NCBI GenBank assembly: GCA_035591015.1
Contig: JAXIUW010184736.1
Coordinates: forward strand, 85,043 to 149,042
Length of the DNA: 64,000 nt
Direction of reading: 5' to 3'
From: Cephalothrix simula
Lineage: Eukaryota; Nemertea; Palaeonemertea; Archinemertea; Cephalotrichidae
Each line of letters begins with the position of its first letter. Position 1 is the stretch's first letter. The notes beneath the pieces were generated by a model. It made no database searches. It saw nothing but the letters and a program-made list of their open reading frames with translations, and was not told the DNA's origin. Position numbers and translations under genes: made by a program. Below, one piece after another: positions 25,130 to 34,399 of this stretch.

Positions 25130-26827
25130 ATGACAGAACTAAAAAAACTACACGAACTTGTACAGTACAGTGCTGATGAACTTGAAGCAGGGCGCATTAG
25201 TCGCCGTGAATTTGTTAGAAACGCCTGCCTGATGGGCGCATCATTTTCAGTAGCTTGGAACATTGCCTCCAAAATATCTGGCGGAGGCTCTGGCATGGCC
25301 TATGCTCAAACCCCAAAAATGGGTGGCAATTTAAGGTGCTCAATGAGCGTTCAAGAGATGAGCGACCCGGCCACCTTTGATTGGACAGAAAAATCTAATG
25401 TAGGCCGACAGGTTATGGAATACCTCACCCAAACTGATGAAATTGGAATTACTCATCCTGTTCTATGCACTAAGTGGCAGGCTTCTCCTGATCTTAAAAC
25501 TTGGACGCTGAAACTTCGTGAGGGAGTAAAATTTAACAATGGGCAAGAGTTTAATGCCGATGACGTGGTCTATAACATTAAACGCTGGCTAGATTCTAGG
25601 GTTGGGTCATCTATGCAAAGTCTGTTGGATGCTATGATTACCACCTCGGATACCGGCAAAAAAGACGCTAATGGTAATCCGGTTATGACCAAAGCCATGA
25701 CCAGCGGTGCTGTAGAGAAGACAGATAGTCATACTGTGATTATCCATCTTAGCCGTCCTGAAATAATTATTCCTGAAATACTAAGCCAATACCCAGCAGC
25801 AATAGTTGATAGGCACTTTGATGACGAAGGTGGCGACATCTCTAAGCGACCGGTGGGCACCGGCCCGTATACTCTAGCTGAATTTGAAGTTGGCACTAAG
25901 GCCGTACTCAAAAAGCGACCACCAGCCGATTATTGGGGTAAAGAGGTTTATCTTGATCAAATAACCTATATTGACCATGGTGATGAGAGCATGGTTGGCA
26001 TTTCAGCACTGATCTCTAATCAAGTTGACATGATTTATGAGCTGGCCGTAGAAAATGCACCGCTGATTGAGCGCTATCCAGAAATTAGTATCCACGGGAT
26101 GCCTTCTTCACGCACGTGCGTAGCTAGAATGCAGGTTGATAGCCCGCCCTTTGATAATCTGCAACTGCGCAGAGCTATTCGGCTTTGCCAAGATCGTCAA
26201 CGTTTGATTGACATTAGTTATGGCAGTGTTCCCGAGATAACCCAGATAGCCGGCGACTATCATGTAGCACCGTCACAGCCTGATTATTTTCCGCTAGCTA
26301 ATCCTAAGCAAGATATTCCGCTGGCAAGACAATTAGTTAAAGATGCTGGCTACCCTGATGGCGTAGATGTAGAGATAGCCATCAGAAAATCACCGCCATG
26401 GGAGCTGGCCTGCATGCAAGGCTTTGCTGAAATGTGCAAAGAGGCCAATATCCGCATGAAACTGAATGTTATGCCCAATGCCCAATATTGGGAAATCTGG
26501 AATAAGGCGCCCTTTGGCTTTACCAATTGGGGGCATCGCCCCTTGGGAGTTATGACGCTTAATTTAGCCTACCGTGGCGGTGCGCCGTGGAATGAAACTC
26601 ACTACAATAATCCAGAAGTAAATCAGCTGCTTGACCGTGCCAGCGGCATACTAGACAACAAAGAACGCTCTAAGGTTATTGGCAAGATTGAAAAGATTAT
26701 TCAAGAAGACTCGATTATCGCTCAACCGCTATGGCAGCCGGCTATGCTAGCGTCACGCAATTACGTTAAGGGCTTTGAGGTGCATCCTTTCTTATTCCAT
26801 AACTTTAACAATACTTGGCTAGCCTAG
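25130..26827 (+). CDS. Peptide/nickel-type ABC transporter, substrate-binding protein (family 5)
   Basis: The protein has 565 residues. The N-terminus carries a twin-arginine-like signal, ISRREFVRNACLMGASFSVAWN, split here as SRREF plus a hydrophobic stretch, which suggests Tat export. The mature part has SBP_bac_5 features such as LREGVKFNNGQEFNADDVVYNIKRW in two pieces near 125-150, RPVGTGPY near 241-248 and RRAIRLCQDRQRLIDISYG. Such proteins bind oligopeptides, dipeptides, nickel or sugars; the ligand is unknown. It is the first gene of a compact operon with two permeases and a fused ATPase, and overlaps the next gene by one base or more depending on start. Confidence 0.9.
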   Translation: MTELKKLHELVQYSADELEAGRISRREFVRNACLMGASFSVAWNIASKISGGGSGMAYAQTPKMGGNLRCSMSVQEMSDPATFDWTEKSNVGRQVMEYLTQTDEIGITHPVLCTKWQASPDLKTWTLKLREGVKFNNGQEFNADDVVYNIKRWLDSRVGSSMQSLLDAMITTSDTGKKDANGNPVMTKAMTSGAVEKTDSHTVIIHLSRPEIIIPEILSQYPAAIVDRHFDDEGGDISKRPVGTGPYTLAEFEVGTKAVLKKRPPADYWGKEVYLDQITYIDHGDESMVGISALISNQVDMIYELAVENAPLIERYPEISIHGMPSSRTCVARMQVDSPPFDNLQLRRAIRLCQDRQRLIDISYGSVPEITQIAGDYHVAPSQPDYFPLANPKQDIPLARQLVKDAGYPDGVDVEIAIRKSPPWELACMQGFAEMCKEANIRMKLNVMPNAQYWEIWNKAPFGFTNWGHRPLGVMTLNLAYRGGAPWNETHYNNPEVNQLLDRASGILDNKERSKVIGKIEKIIQEDSIIAQPLWQPAMLASRNYVKGFEVHPFLFHNFNNTWLA

Positions 26828-27771
26828 TGGCTTTTATCAGCAAACGATTGTTATGGATGCTGCTCACCATGCTGGCGACGTCTTTTGTTTTATTTCTTCT
26901 TTTAGAAATATCACCGGGTAGCGTAGCCACTAAGGTGCTTGGTCCGTACTCATCGGAAGAGCAGCGTATGCTGTGGATGACTGAAAATGGCTACGATCGC
27001 CCCTTTTTAGAGCGTTATTTTAGTTGGCTGGGCAATGTTGTGCGTGGCGACTTTGGCCACTCAACACGCTTTAATGTGCCGGTTAATGACATTCTTTGGG
27101 ATAGACTAGCCAGTACTGCTTTGCTTGGCGGAATAGTGCTAGCTATCGTCTCGCCGTTATCCATATTGCTAGGCTCCTTAGCTGGTATGAATGAGGGTAG
27201 CATCACTGATCGTAGTGTATCGTTTATTAGCATCATTACTACCTCTATGCCAGAATTCGCCACGGCGGTATTCATGCTGTCTATTTTTGTGTTTTGGCTG
27301 GGCTGGCTGCCCGGAACCAGCAGTATGACCGGAGGGCTATCAATTAAAGAACTGATTATGCCCGTCTTGGTACTGGTTTTGTACGATACAGGCTATGTGA
27401 TTAGAATCATGCGTCAATCAATGATTGATGTTATGAGCAAGCCCTTTGTGCGTACTGCCATTCTTAAAGGCTTACCTCGGTATCGGATCTTTTTGCACCA
27501 TACCCTGCGCAATGCGATTATTGCTCCCTTTACGGTTATTATTCTGCAAATAAATTGGCTACTGTCTGGAGTGATTGTGGTTGAGTTCTTCTTTGCTTAC
27601 AAGGGCTTCGGCAGTTTACTGCTAGAGGCATCACTTAATCAAGATATTTACCTGATTGAGGCCTGCGCTTTGGTCGGCGTGGTGGTGGCGGTTTGTTCGC
27701 AAACCTTAGCAGACATCTGCTATTCGCTAATTGACCCACGCATCAGAACCATGGGGAACACTAGCACATGA
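26827..27771 (+). CDS. ABC transporter permease, DppB type
   Basis: The protein has 314 residues from the GTG at 26827, which overlaps the stop codon of the binding-protein gene by one base. An in-frame TTG at 26815 would add four residues. Six membrane helices are visible. The N-terminal RLLWMLLTMLATSFVLFLLL and the loop VRGDFGHSTRFNVPV are typical of DppB/OppB permeases. The EAA-like cytoplasmic loop is VRTAILKGLPRYRIFLHHTLRNA near residue 220. It pairs with the next permease to form the channel. Confidence 0.92.
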   Translation: MAFISKRLLWMLLTMLATSFVLFLLLEISPGSVATKVLGPYSSEEQRMLWMTENGYDRPFLERYFSWLGNVVRGDFGHSTRFNVPVNDILWDRLASTALLGGIVLAIVSPLSILLGSLAGMNEGSITDRSVSFISIITTSMPEFATAVFMLSIFVFWLGWLPGTSSMTGGLSIKELIMPVLVLVLYDTGYVIRIMRQSMIDVMSKPFVRTAILKGLPRYRIFLHHTLRNAIIAPFTVIILQINWLLSGVIVVEFFFAYKGFGSLLLEASLNQDIYLIEACALVGVVVAVCSQTLADICYSLIDPRIRTMGNTST

Positions 27772-28622
27772 GTGCCTTAAAAACTACTGCTAGCTTGGCA
27801 TCTAGCTTTGTATACAACATTACTCGCAGTAAAATCAGCAGTATTGGCTCTGTAATCGTTATGCTGTGGCTGTTGGTGGCGTTACTTGCGCCGTGGTTGG
27901 CACCCTATCCGCCCAATGAGATTATCTCTCCCTTTGTTTTGCCTTTCGGCACCGATGCGCTGGGTAATTTTTTCTTACTAGGCACAGATCATATTGGTCG
28001 CGATATACTATCGCGGATTATGTGGGGTTCACGAACTACGCTAATCTATGCTCCCCTAGCTACGTTTATCGCTTATCTTATTGGCATTTCAGTCGGCATT
28101 GCCTCTGGCTATTTTAGAGGCCTGATTGATGATTTATTATCACGGCTGGCTGACCTTATTTTATCTTTCCCGGTAATGGTGCTTTACGTAATCATTATCG
28201 CTAACTACGGCTCTAGTGCCTTTAATATTATTGTGGCCATTGTCTTTGCGGTTTCACCAGCTATTTTTAGGATAGTGCGGGGATTAACGCTAAGCATTCG
28301 TGAGGCTGACTATATATCCGCAGCGCAGTTGCGTGGCGAAAGCAGCTTTTACATCATGTTTTTTGAGATACTGCCTAACATTCGTGGGCCTATAGTTGTT
28401 GATGTCTGCCTTAGAATGGGCTATGTGACTATCACTATTGGAATTTTAGGCTTTTTAGGATTGGGCTTACCACCACCAAACCCCGAATGGGGCGCAATGA
28501 TCAGCGATGCGCGTTCAATGGCACTGTTATTTCCGCACATGTTGATTGTGCCGTGTATAGCCATAACTTCTTTTGTATTAGGGCTAAATATGATTGCTGA
28601 TGGATTAAATAAAGAGAATTGA
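27768..28622 (+). CDS. ABC transporter permease, DppC type
   Basis: The protein has 284 residues with a 4-base overlap (ATGA) with the DppB-type gene. The early segment LLAPWLAPYPPNE and GTDHIGRDILSRIMWGSRT are hallmarks of DppC/OppC permeases. The ATPase-contacting loop is EADYISAAQLRGESSFYIMFFEILPN, shown here as part of residues 183-208. GLGLPPPNPEWGAMISDAR follows near the end, as usual for the family. It forms the heterodimeric channel with the preceding protein. Confidence 0.93.
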   Translation: MSALKTTASLASSFVYNITRSKISSIGSVIVMLWLLVALLAPWLAPYPPNEIISPFVLPFGTDALGNFFLLGTDHIGRDILSRIMWGSRTTLIYAPLATFIAYLIGISVGIASGYFRGLIDDLLSRLADLILSFPVMVLYVIIIANYGSSAFNIIVAIVFAVSPAIFRIVRGLTLSIREADYISAAQLRGESSFYIMFFEILPNIRGPIVVDVCLRMGYVTITIGILGFLGLGLPPPNPEWGAMISDARSMALLFPHMLIVPCIAITSFVLGLNMIADGLNKEN

Positions 28623-28632
28623 GAATCTAAGT

Positions 28633-30654
28633 ATGTCTAACTTATTAAGCATTGAAAATATTAATATATCTTATCAGAGACGCTATGATGAGATTCATGC
28701 CGTCCGCAATGTTTCATTACAGTTGGGGCATGGTGAACGACTGGGATTAGTTGGCGAGTCTGGTTGTGGAAAATCTACGTTGGCCTTTGCCATTTTGAAC
28801 TGGATCTCCAAAAATTCTACCGTTAATGGTCGGATTCTTTTCAATGACCGCGATATTCTCACCATGCCTGAAGCTGAGTTGAGGAAAATCCGTGGTTCTA
28901 AAATCTCTATGATCTATCAAAATCCGGCCGGCAGTCTTAATCCGGTAACGGTAATCGGCAAGCAGCTGATAGAAACGGTGCAGTCTCATGAAAATGTTTC
29001 TTACCAAGATGCTTATCAGCGTTCCCTCGCTATGCTTGAAGAAGTAATGATGCCCGATCCTGCGGCGGTAATGCAACGCTATCCGCATGAGATGTCTGGT
29101 GGGCAAATACAACGTGTGGTCATTTGCATGGCCTTGCTCACCAAGCCCGACTTGCTGATTTTGGATGAGCCCACCACCGGCCTTGATGTAACCATTGAAG
29201 CCTTGATTATGGACTTGCTAGAAGTTCTTGCAGAGCGTCATGGCATGGCCATCATCATGATTAGCCACAACACCGGCATTGTAAACCGCCTCTGTGAGCG
29301 AGTGGGAGTAATGTATTCAGGCGAGATAGTTGAAGAAGGCTCTACCAAAGAAGTTTTCACCAATCCTCTGCATCCCTACACTCGTGGCTTGCTAGATAGC
29401 TTGCCCAGCCTAGAACATAGCCACCACAGCTGGCAGCTTAAACCTATTGATACCCTGCGTGAAAGCGTTAAGACTATACCTAATGGCTGCGCCTATACTC
29501 AGCGTTGTTCAGAGTACAAGTCTGGGTTGTGTAATCAGCAGGCTATGCAACTCAAACAGGCTAGCCCAGCGCATCATGTAAAATGTATCAGGCATGAAAA
29601 ATTAGACCACTGGCTGCCACCACAGGCCGTAAAAAACATAGACGAGCTTCAGCCAATGGCTCAATCAACTGATTATGCTTTAGAAATCAAATCATTATCA
29701 AAAAACTACCGCCAGTCAGTGGGGACTATTTTTGCTAAAAGCCGCCGTGCCCATGCGGTTAATAATCTTTCTACCAAGATAGTTCGCTCACAAACTACTG
29801 CCATTGTAGGTGAATCTGGTTGTGGTAAATCAACCTTAGCCAAAATCATTACTGGACTAACTAAGGCCTCTAACGGAAAATTGATGCTTTTTGGTCAGAA
29901 CGTGGCTCAACTGCCCAGCAGCAAACGGCCTAATAAACTTAAAGAGGCGGTGCAGATTATCTTTCAGCATCCAGACCTAAACCTTAACCCATCGCATACT
30001 ATCGGCTATGCTATTGCTCGTTCGCTAAAGAGCTTTGGCCATAAGCCTAAGAATTTATCTAAACAGATTGGGCATCTGCTGGATAAAGTTCAGTTGCCGG
30101 CGGGTACTGATAAGGCTCTTCCCAGACAGCTCTCTGGCGGTCAAAAACAGCGAGTAGCCATTGCCCGAGCCATTGCTAACTCTCCGCAGATAATTGTTGC
30201 TGATGAACCCGTATCGGCCTTAGATGTTAGTGTTCAGGCCTCAATTATCAATTTATTTCTGAAACTCAAAGAAGAACAGCAGGCGACCACGCTGTTTATT
30301 TCGCATGATCTAGCCGTAGTCCGCTATCTAGCTGATAATGTGTTGGTGCTGTACCGGGGTTCTGTGGTTGAGGGTGGCCCATCCGAGCAAGTTTTTGCGC
30401 CGCCCTATCATCCCTATACCAAAAAGCTACTTAGCTCTGTTTCTAACATATATTCTAAAACGCCCCGCTTGCCGACCAAGGCCATGGCCACACCAACTAC
30501 CAGCCAACTACCCACGGGATGCCCGTACTTTACAGCCTGCGACAAAGCTGTTGAAGGCCTTTGTGATAAAACTCCGCCGTCTCAACACAAGCTAAATCAA
30601 GGGCATATTATCGCCTGCCACTTAGAGATTGCCGAGCTTGAAGAAGCCGTTTAA
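28633..30654 (+). CDS. ABC transporter ATPase, DppD-DppF fusion
   Basis: The protein has 673 residues with two complete nucleotide-binding domains in one chain. Domain 1 has Walker [10 protein letters not shown] near 41-49, signature MSGGQIQRV near 155-163 and Walker [13 protein letters not shown]. Domain 2 repeats GESGCGKST near 396-404, LSGGQKQRV near 497-505 and [12 protein letters not shown]. Each domain is followed by an oligopeptide-transporter C-terminal segment with Cys-rich patterns (GCAYTQRC...GLC and GCPYFTAC...GLC) that bind an Fe-S cluster in some homologues. It is separated from the permease gene by 10 bases. The gene ends exactly one base before the convergent lipoprotein gene. 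Confidence 0.94.
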   Translation: MSNLLSIENINISYQRRYDEIHAVRNVSLQLGHGERLGLVGESGCGKSTLAFAILNWISKNSTVNGRILFNDRDILTMPEAELRKIRGSKISMIYQNPAGSLNPVTVIGKQLIETVQSHENVSYQDAYQRSLAMLEEVMMPDPAAVMQRYPHEMSGGQIQRVVICMALLTKPDLLILDEPTTGLDVTIEALIMDLLEVLAERHGMAIIMISHNTGIVNRLCERVGVMYSGEIVEEGSTKEVFTNPLHPYTRGLLDSLPSLEHSHHSWQLKPIDTLRESVKTIPNGCAYTQRCSEYKSGLCNQQAMQLKQASPAHHVKCIRHEKLDHWLPPQAVKNIDELQPMAQSTDYALEIKSLSKNYRQSVGTIFAKSRRAHAVNNLSTKIVRSQTTAIVGESGCGKSTLAKIITGLTKASNGKLMLFGQNVAQLPSSKRPNKLKEAVQIIFQHPDLNLNPSHTIGYAIARSLKSFGHKPKNLSKQIGHLLDKVQLPAGTDKALPRQLSGGQKQRVAIARAIANSPQIIVADEPVSALDVSVQASIINLFLKLKEEQQATTLFISHDLAVVRYLADNVLVLYRGSVVEGGPSEQVFAPPYHPYTKKLLSSVSNIYSKTPRLPTKAMATPTTSQLPTGCPYFTACDKAVEGLCDKTPPSQHKLNQGHIIACHLEIAELEEAV

Positions 30655-31326
30655 CTAGCCCTGCTTGTATCCAAAGAACTCTGAATGTTCAGCCCATTCA
30701 GCGCTATCTTCACCAAGAATCTCAATGGCTGTATCAACGGCCTCTTTATCGGCATATTCGCTCTGACCAAAAACGTAGCGGCTATCTTGTTCCATATAGG
30801 CGGAATCCTCACCCAGCCTTGTGGTTAGAATATTCTTCATATAAAGGGTCAAGTTGCCCATGTATACAATCTGATTTGGCTTCACAAGCACCACTGTTAC
30901 CGGGTGCTGACCAGAAATATCATCGGGCAATTCGTATTCTGTCGTAATTTCATTCCAGTGCATATTACTGTATTCATATGCACCATAGGATATTGAGATT
31001 AAGTCATACTCCCCAAAAGGTACTACCATTACAGAGTAAGGCCCTATGTTGTTTAATGACGAATAATCTCCGTTACCAGAGCGACTGCGTAGGGTAAAGC
31101 TCTTTATATTATTCTCATAGGCAGCTCTGCCCGTAAGATCATCTTTAATTACGCTGCCCTCAAAAATAACCACGCCGGTCTGCTCTATGGGAAAGCCATA
31201 TAGCATCACATTAGAACAGCCCACCACTATAAATGAAAGTAACCCGACTAAAATTGAAATAATCACCACATACCCCACAGTTGACACACACCACTGATTA
31301 TATGCTATGGAACAGGCATTAGTCAA
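30655..31326 (-). CDS. Predicted lipoprotein of unknown function
   Basis: The protein has 223 residues in the longest frame. A hydrophobic segment VVIISILVGLLSFIVVGCSN carries a lipobox-like VVGC, so Cys37 is probably lipidated. The rest is Tyr- and acid-rich and beta-like (VVVPFGEYDLISISYGAYEY is within it), with an acidic C-terminus. I recognise no family. The frame starts with TTG at 31326 and no good ribosome binding site is visible, so the true start may be a nearby GTG just before the hydrophobic stretch. It converges with the ATPase gene with no gap. Confidence 0.5.
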   Translation of the reverse strand: MTNACSIAYNQWCVSTVGYVVIISILVGLLSFIVVGCSNVMLYGFPIEQTGVVIFEGSVIKDDLTGRAAYENNIKSFTLRSRSGNGDYSSLNNIGPYSVMVVPFGEYDLISISYGAYEYSNMHWNEITTEYELPDDISGQHPVTVVLVKPNQIVYMGNLTLYMKNILTTRLGEDSAYMEQDSRYVFGQSEYADKEAVDTAIEILGEDSAEWAEHSEFFGYKQG

Positions 31327-31434
31327 TTATAATTTTTACGATCAGCTATTTAGCAAACTCAACCAAAAATAATGCTGAGTTCTTAAGCTAAGAATTCCGC
31401 AAGATATTTACGGCTAGACATTAAGATATGATTA

Positions 31435-32490
31435 TTAAGATATGATGATGTGCTTCCCCTCAAAGCCATCAACCCTACCGATAATGCTTGCACTGCGTAA
31501 GCCACGACTATGTAGCTCAGCGATGCAGTCTTCGGCCTCATCAGCAGGCAGGCAGGCCAACAAACCGCCCGAGGTTTGCGGTTCTACCAAAATATCAATT
31601 TTATCTTCAGGTAGTTCACGCATAAGTTGTAGGTGGCCTTCAACGCGATCATAATTAGGAATATTAAGACCAGTGCTTATTTTTCCACTGCGATAAAGGT
31701 CTAACACCCCATCTATTAAGGGGATGGCATCTATCTCAATATGATAGCTTAAACCTGAATGAATCGCGCCATTTAAGGCATGGGCAGCTAATCCAAAGCC
31801 CGTAACATCGGTGCAACAATGCACGTTGAAATTCTGCAAAACTTCCATAGCTGAACGATTAAGGGTGTTCATGCTCTCAACGCAAGCATCAAGCAGAACT
31901 TTGCTAACCAGCTTCTTGCGCAAACCATTGATGATAACCCCGCTGCCAATAGGTTTGCTCAAAATTATGGCATCGCCTACCTTAGCACCGTAGTTTTTCC
32001 AAATCTTATCTGGATGCACCATCCCGGCCACTACTAGGCCATACTTGGGTTCTACATCGTCTAGGGTGTGTCCACCACCAATAAATGCACCGGCCTCAAG
32101 CACCTTGCTTTCACCGCCTTTGAGAATCATCTCCATCACGTCAATGCCGACCTGTTTAGTAGGCGTTCCCAGTATGTTAAGGCATAGAAATGGCGTTCCA
32201 CCCATGGCATAAACATCGCTGAGCGCATTGGCTGCCGCAATTTGACCAAAGGTGTACGGATCATCCACCGGTGGCGTTATAATATCGGTGGTTAGCACCA
32301 ATGCCTGCTCATCACTAATGCGCCATACTGCAGCATCATCGCCAGAGCTATGGTCTACCAGCAAATCGCTAGTCTTGAGCGGATAGAGCTTCCGCAGCAC
32401 GTCCGACAACCCTGTCGGACCCAATTTTGCCGCTCAGCCACCGGTCTTAGCCAGCTTTGTCAGCTGTTTTTTGAACCTTAATCCAAACAT
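31435..32490 (-). CDS. selD: Selenide, water dikinase SelD, selenocysteine-containing
   Basis: SelD makes selenophosphate from selenide and ATP for Sec-tRNA and selenouridine synthesis. The frame open from 32424 lacks the family's catalytic N-terminus. Reading upstream in the same frame through one TGA (32434-32436) gives a start ATG at 32490 and the sequence KQLTKLAKTGGUAAKLGP with U at residue 19 and catalytic Lys22. This matches SelD proteins that carry Sec instead of Cys in the glycine-rich loop. Full length is 351 residues, normal for SelD. Later motifs include SSGDDAAVW, TTDIITPPVDDPYTFGQIAA in two halves, and the C-terminal QTSGGLLACLP. A hairpin follows the UGA. It lies 30 bases after argS. 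Confidence 0.93.
32401..32420 (-). promoter_or_regulatory. Candidate bacterial SECIS hairpin in selD
   Basis: On the mRNA strand GTCCGACA GGGT TGTCGGAC forms a perfect 8-bp stem with a 4-base G-rich loop. It begins 13 nt after the UGA at 32434-32436. Bacterial SECIS elements lie directly downstream of the UGA inside the coding sequence, with the apical stem-loop about this far away, and bind SelB. Lower-stem pairing and SelB recognition have not been tested. Confidence 0.75.
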
Positions 32491-32520
32491 ATTATTCTCA
32501 AAAACTTATCACCAAAGACG

Positions 32521-34233
32521 CTACATGCGCTGCGGGGGTTCCATTCCCAATAACTCCATGCCCTGCCTTAAAACCTTACTAAATGCCTGAAACAAAGCTA
32601 ATCTGCTCTGCGCCAGTTGCGGATTAGGCGCATTGAGCACCGAAGAACTATTATAAACACGAGAAAACTCTCTGGCTAGCTGATAGATAAAATTAGCCAC
32701 CAAATTGACCTTTAATTTTTCGCCAGCCTGCTCTATTACATGATTAAACTCGTATAGTCGTTTAATCATTTGTCTTTCAGCAGGTTGGTCAAGTAGTTGG
32801 TGGTCAATTTGTTCTTCATCTAACTCAAAGTTAATGCGGCGCAAAATGCTTTCAACACGAGCATAGGCATAGCAAAGATAACTGCCCGTATCGCCCTCAG
32901 AGACCAGCCATTCATCCATTTCAAAAATTATTGCTCTGTCAGAATCTTGCTTTAACATGCCATAACGAATGGCCGCTACAGCTATACGGCGTGCTGTTTC
33001 TTCAATTTCTGCTGCTGGCCAATCACGGTCATTAAGGTAGTTTTGGATGACGTAATCATGCAAGTTTTGCCGAAGCTGCTTGAAGGCGATTACATTACCT
33101 GCTCGTGAGCTCATTTTGCCGTCTTTCAGCATCACCAAGCCATAAGATAAATGACTACAGCGCACAGCCACGCCCATAGTCTGCAAGGTTTTGAATAACT
33201 GCTTAAAGTACAGGCTTTGCTCCATGCCCACCACATATATTGAATGCTCTAGGTTGTATTCTTTAGCTTTTCGCCTCGCCAAGGCTAAATCTTTAGTGCT
33301 ATAGAGCGTGCTGCCATCAGATTTAAGCAGCATAAAGAAGCCCTCTTCGGGCAGATTGATGCCCACTGCACCTTCAGACAAGTAAAAAATGTCCTGCTCC
33401 AGCCCCTCTTTGACCATTTTTAAGCCCTCAGCCACCATCTCTGACTCAAAGTAAACTACGTCAAACTTTACGCCTAGCCACGCATAAATCTGCTCAAAGT
33501 CATCTAGCGACCACTGCCGTGTTTGTTGCCAAAGTTCTTGCAGCTCTTGGTTGCCGCCTTCTAGGCTTTGTAAGAGGGCATCTATTTCTTGCTTGGCTGC
33601 TGCTCCGCCTTGCTTTAAGGCTTGTTCAGCCTCAGTATAAGTTTTGCCTAGCCAATCACCGTGGTCGCTGGTTGGCAACTTGCTTTTTAGACATTGCCAC
33701 AGACACTTGGCAACGTGCGTGCCGATGTCGCCAATGTAATTGGCTGCCAGCACCTTATAGCCGTTATAGCGCAAAATGCGTACTAAACTGTCTCCTAGAG
33801 CCACATTGCGCATATGCCCTACATGAAAAGACTTATGCGTGTTTGGCTGCGAAAACTCAACCATTATGCTCTCTTGGTGGCGACCTTGATTAGCCCTAAA
33901 GTAATTGCCATTTAATATTTCAGGAATAACCATCCTGCTCATGGTGGCAATATTGATATGAAAGTTAATATAAGCTCCGCGCACCTCAACCTGACTAACA
34001 TATTGATTGCCATCAATGGCTAACTTTAGTTTGTCTGCTATTTGCTGGGCAATGCGTGGCGGCGGCATTTTCAGCTTAGGAGCAAGTGTAAAGCAGGGCA
34101 GAGCATAGTCGCCCCAGCTAGAATCTGGCGGGGTTTGCAATAGTGAATAGACCTCTGCCGCCGACCAATCACTGCATTCAGCGGTTAGCTGGCTTAGTTG
34201 TTGTTTGAATATATCTCGCATTTCCATCATCAA
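32521..34233 (-). CDS. argS: Arginyl-tRNA synthetase
   Basis: The enzyme charges tRNA-Arg. It has 570 residues, the class I size. The HIGH motif appears as FHVGHMRN near residues 136-143, in the context MVEFSQPNTHKSFHVGHMRN. The KMSKS region reads DGKMSSRAGN near 373-382, the version found in many ArgS proteins. The C-terminal anticodon domain includes LRQGMELLGMEPPQRM. The frame starts MMMEMRD; any of the Met codons could be used. selD follows 30 bases downstream on the same strand. Confidence 0.96.
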   Translation of the reverse strand: MMMEMRDIFKQQLSQLTAECSDWSAAEVYSLLQTPPDSSWGDYALPCFTLAPKLKMPPPRIAQQIADKLKLAIDGNQYVSQVEVRGAYINFHINIATMSRMVIPEILNGNYFRANQGRHQESIMVEFSQPNTHKSFHVGHMRNVALGDSLVRILRYNGYKVLAANYIGDIGTHVAKCLWQCLKSKLPTSDHGDWLGKTYTEAEQALKQGGAAAKQEIDALLQSLEGGNQELQELWQQTRQWSLDDFEQIYAWLGVKFDVVYFESEMVAEGLKMVKEGLEQDIFYLSEGAVGINLPEEGFFMLLKSDGSTLYSTKDLALARRKAKEYNLEHSIYVVGMEQSLYFKQLFKTLQTMGVAVRCSHLSYGLVMLKDGKMSSRAGNVIAFKQLRQNLHDYVIQNYLNDRDWPAAEIEETARRIAVAAIRYGMLKQDSDRAIIFEMDEWLVSEGDTGSYLCYAYARVESILRRINFELDEEQIDHQLLDQPAERQMIKRLYEFNHVIEQAGEKLKVNLVANFIYQLAREFSRVYNSSSVLNAPNPQLAQSRLALFQAFSKVLRQGMELLGMEPPQRM

Positions 34234-34399
34234 TTAGGCTGAACCATCAGGCTATCATTGTAGCGCAGCTACATAAAATAAATTGAACTCGGCAACATAC
34301 ATTATGGCAAGAGCTTGGCTGAACAAGCTAATTCATGCTACAATTCGCTGTAGCGCCTTGGTATTCATTGCATAGCTCTCTAGCTAAACTTTATACTTC

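Noticed and set aside
32425-32490. selD N-terminus as a pseudogene interrupted by a nonsense codon
   Set aside because: The UGA lies exactly at the catalytic Cys/Sec position and a SECIS-like hairpin follows, so read-through is the better reading.
33519-33893. 124-codon plus-strand frame inside argS
   Set aside because: Antisense shadow of argS; no independent signal.
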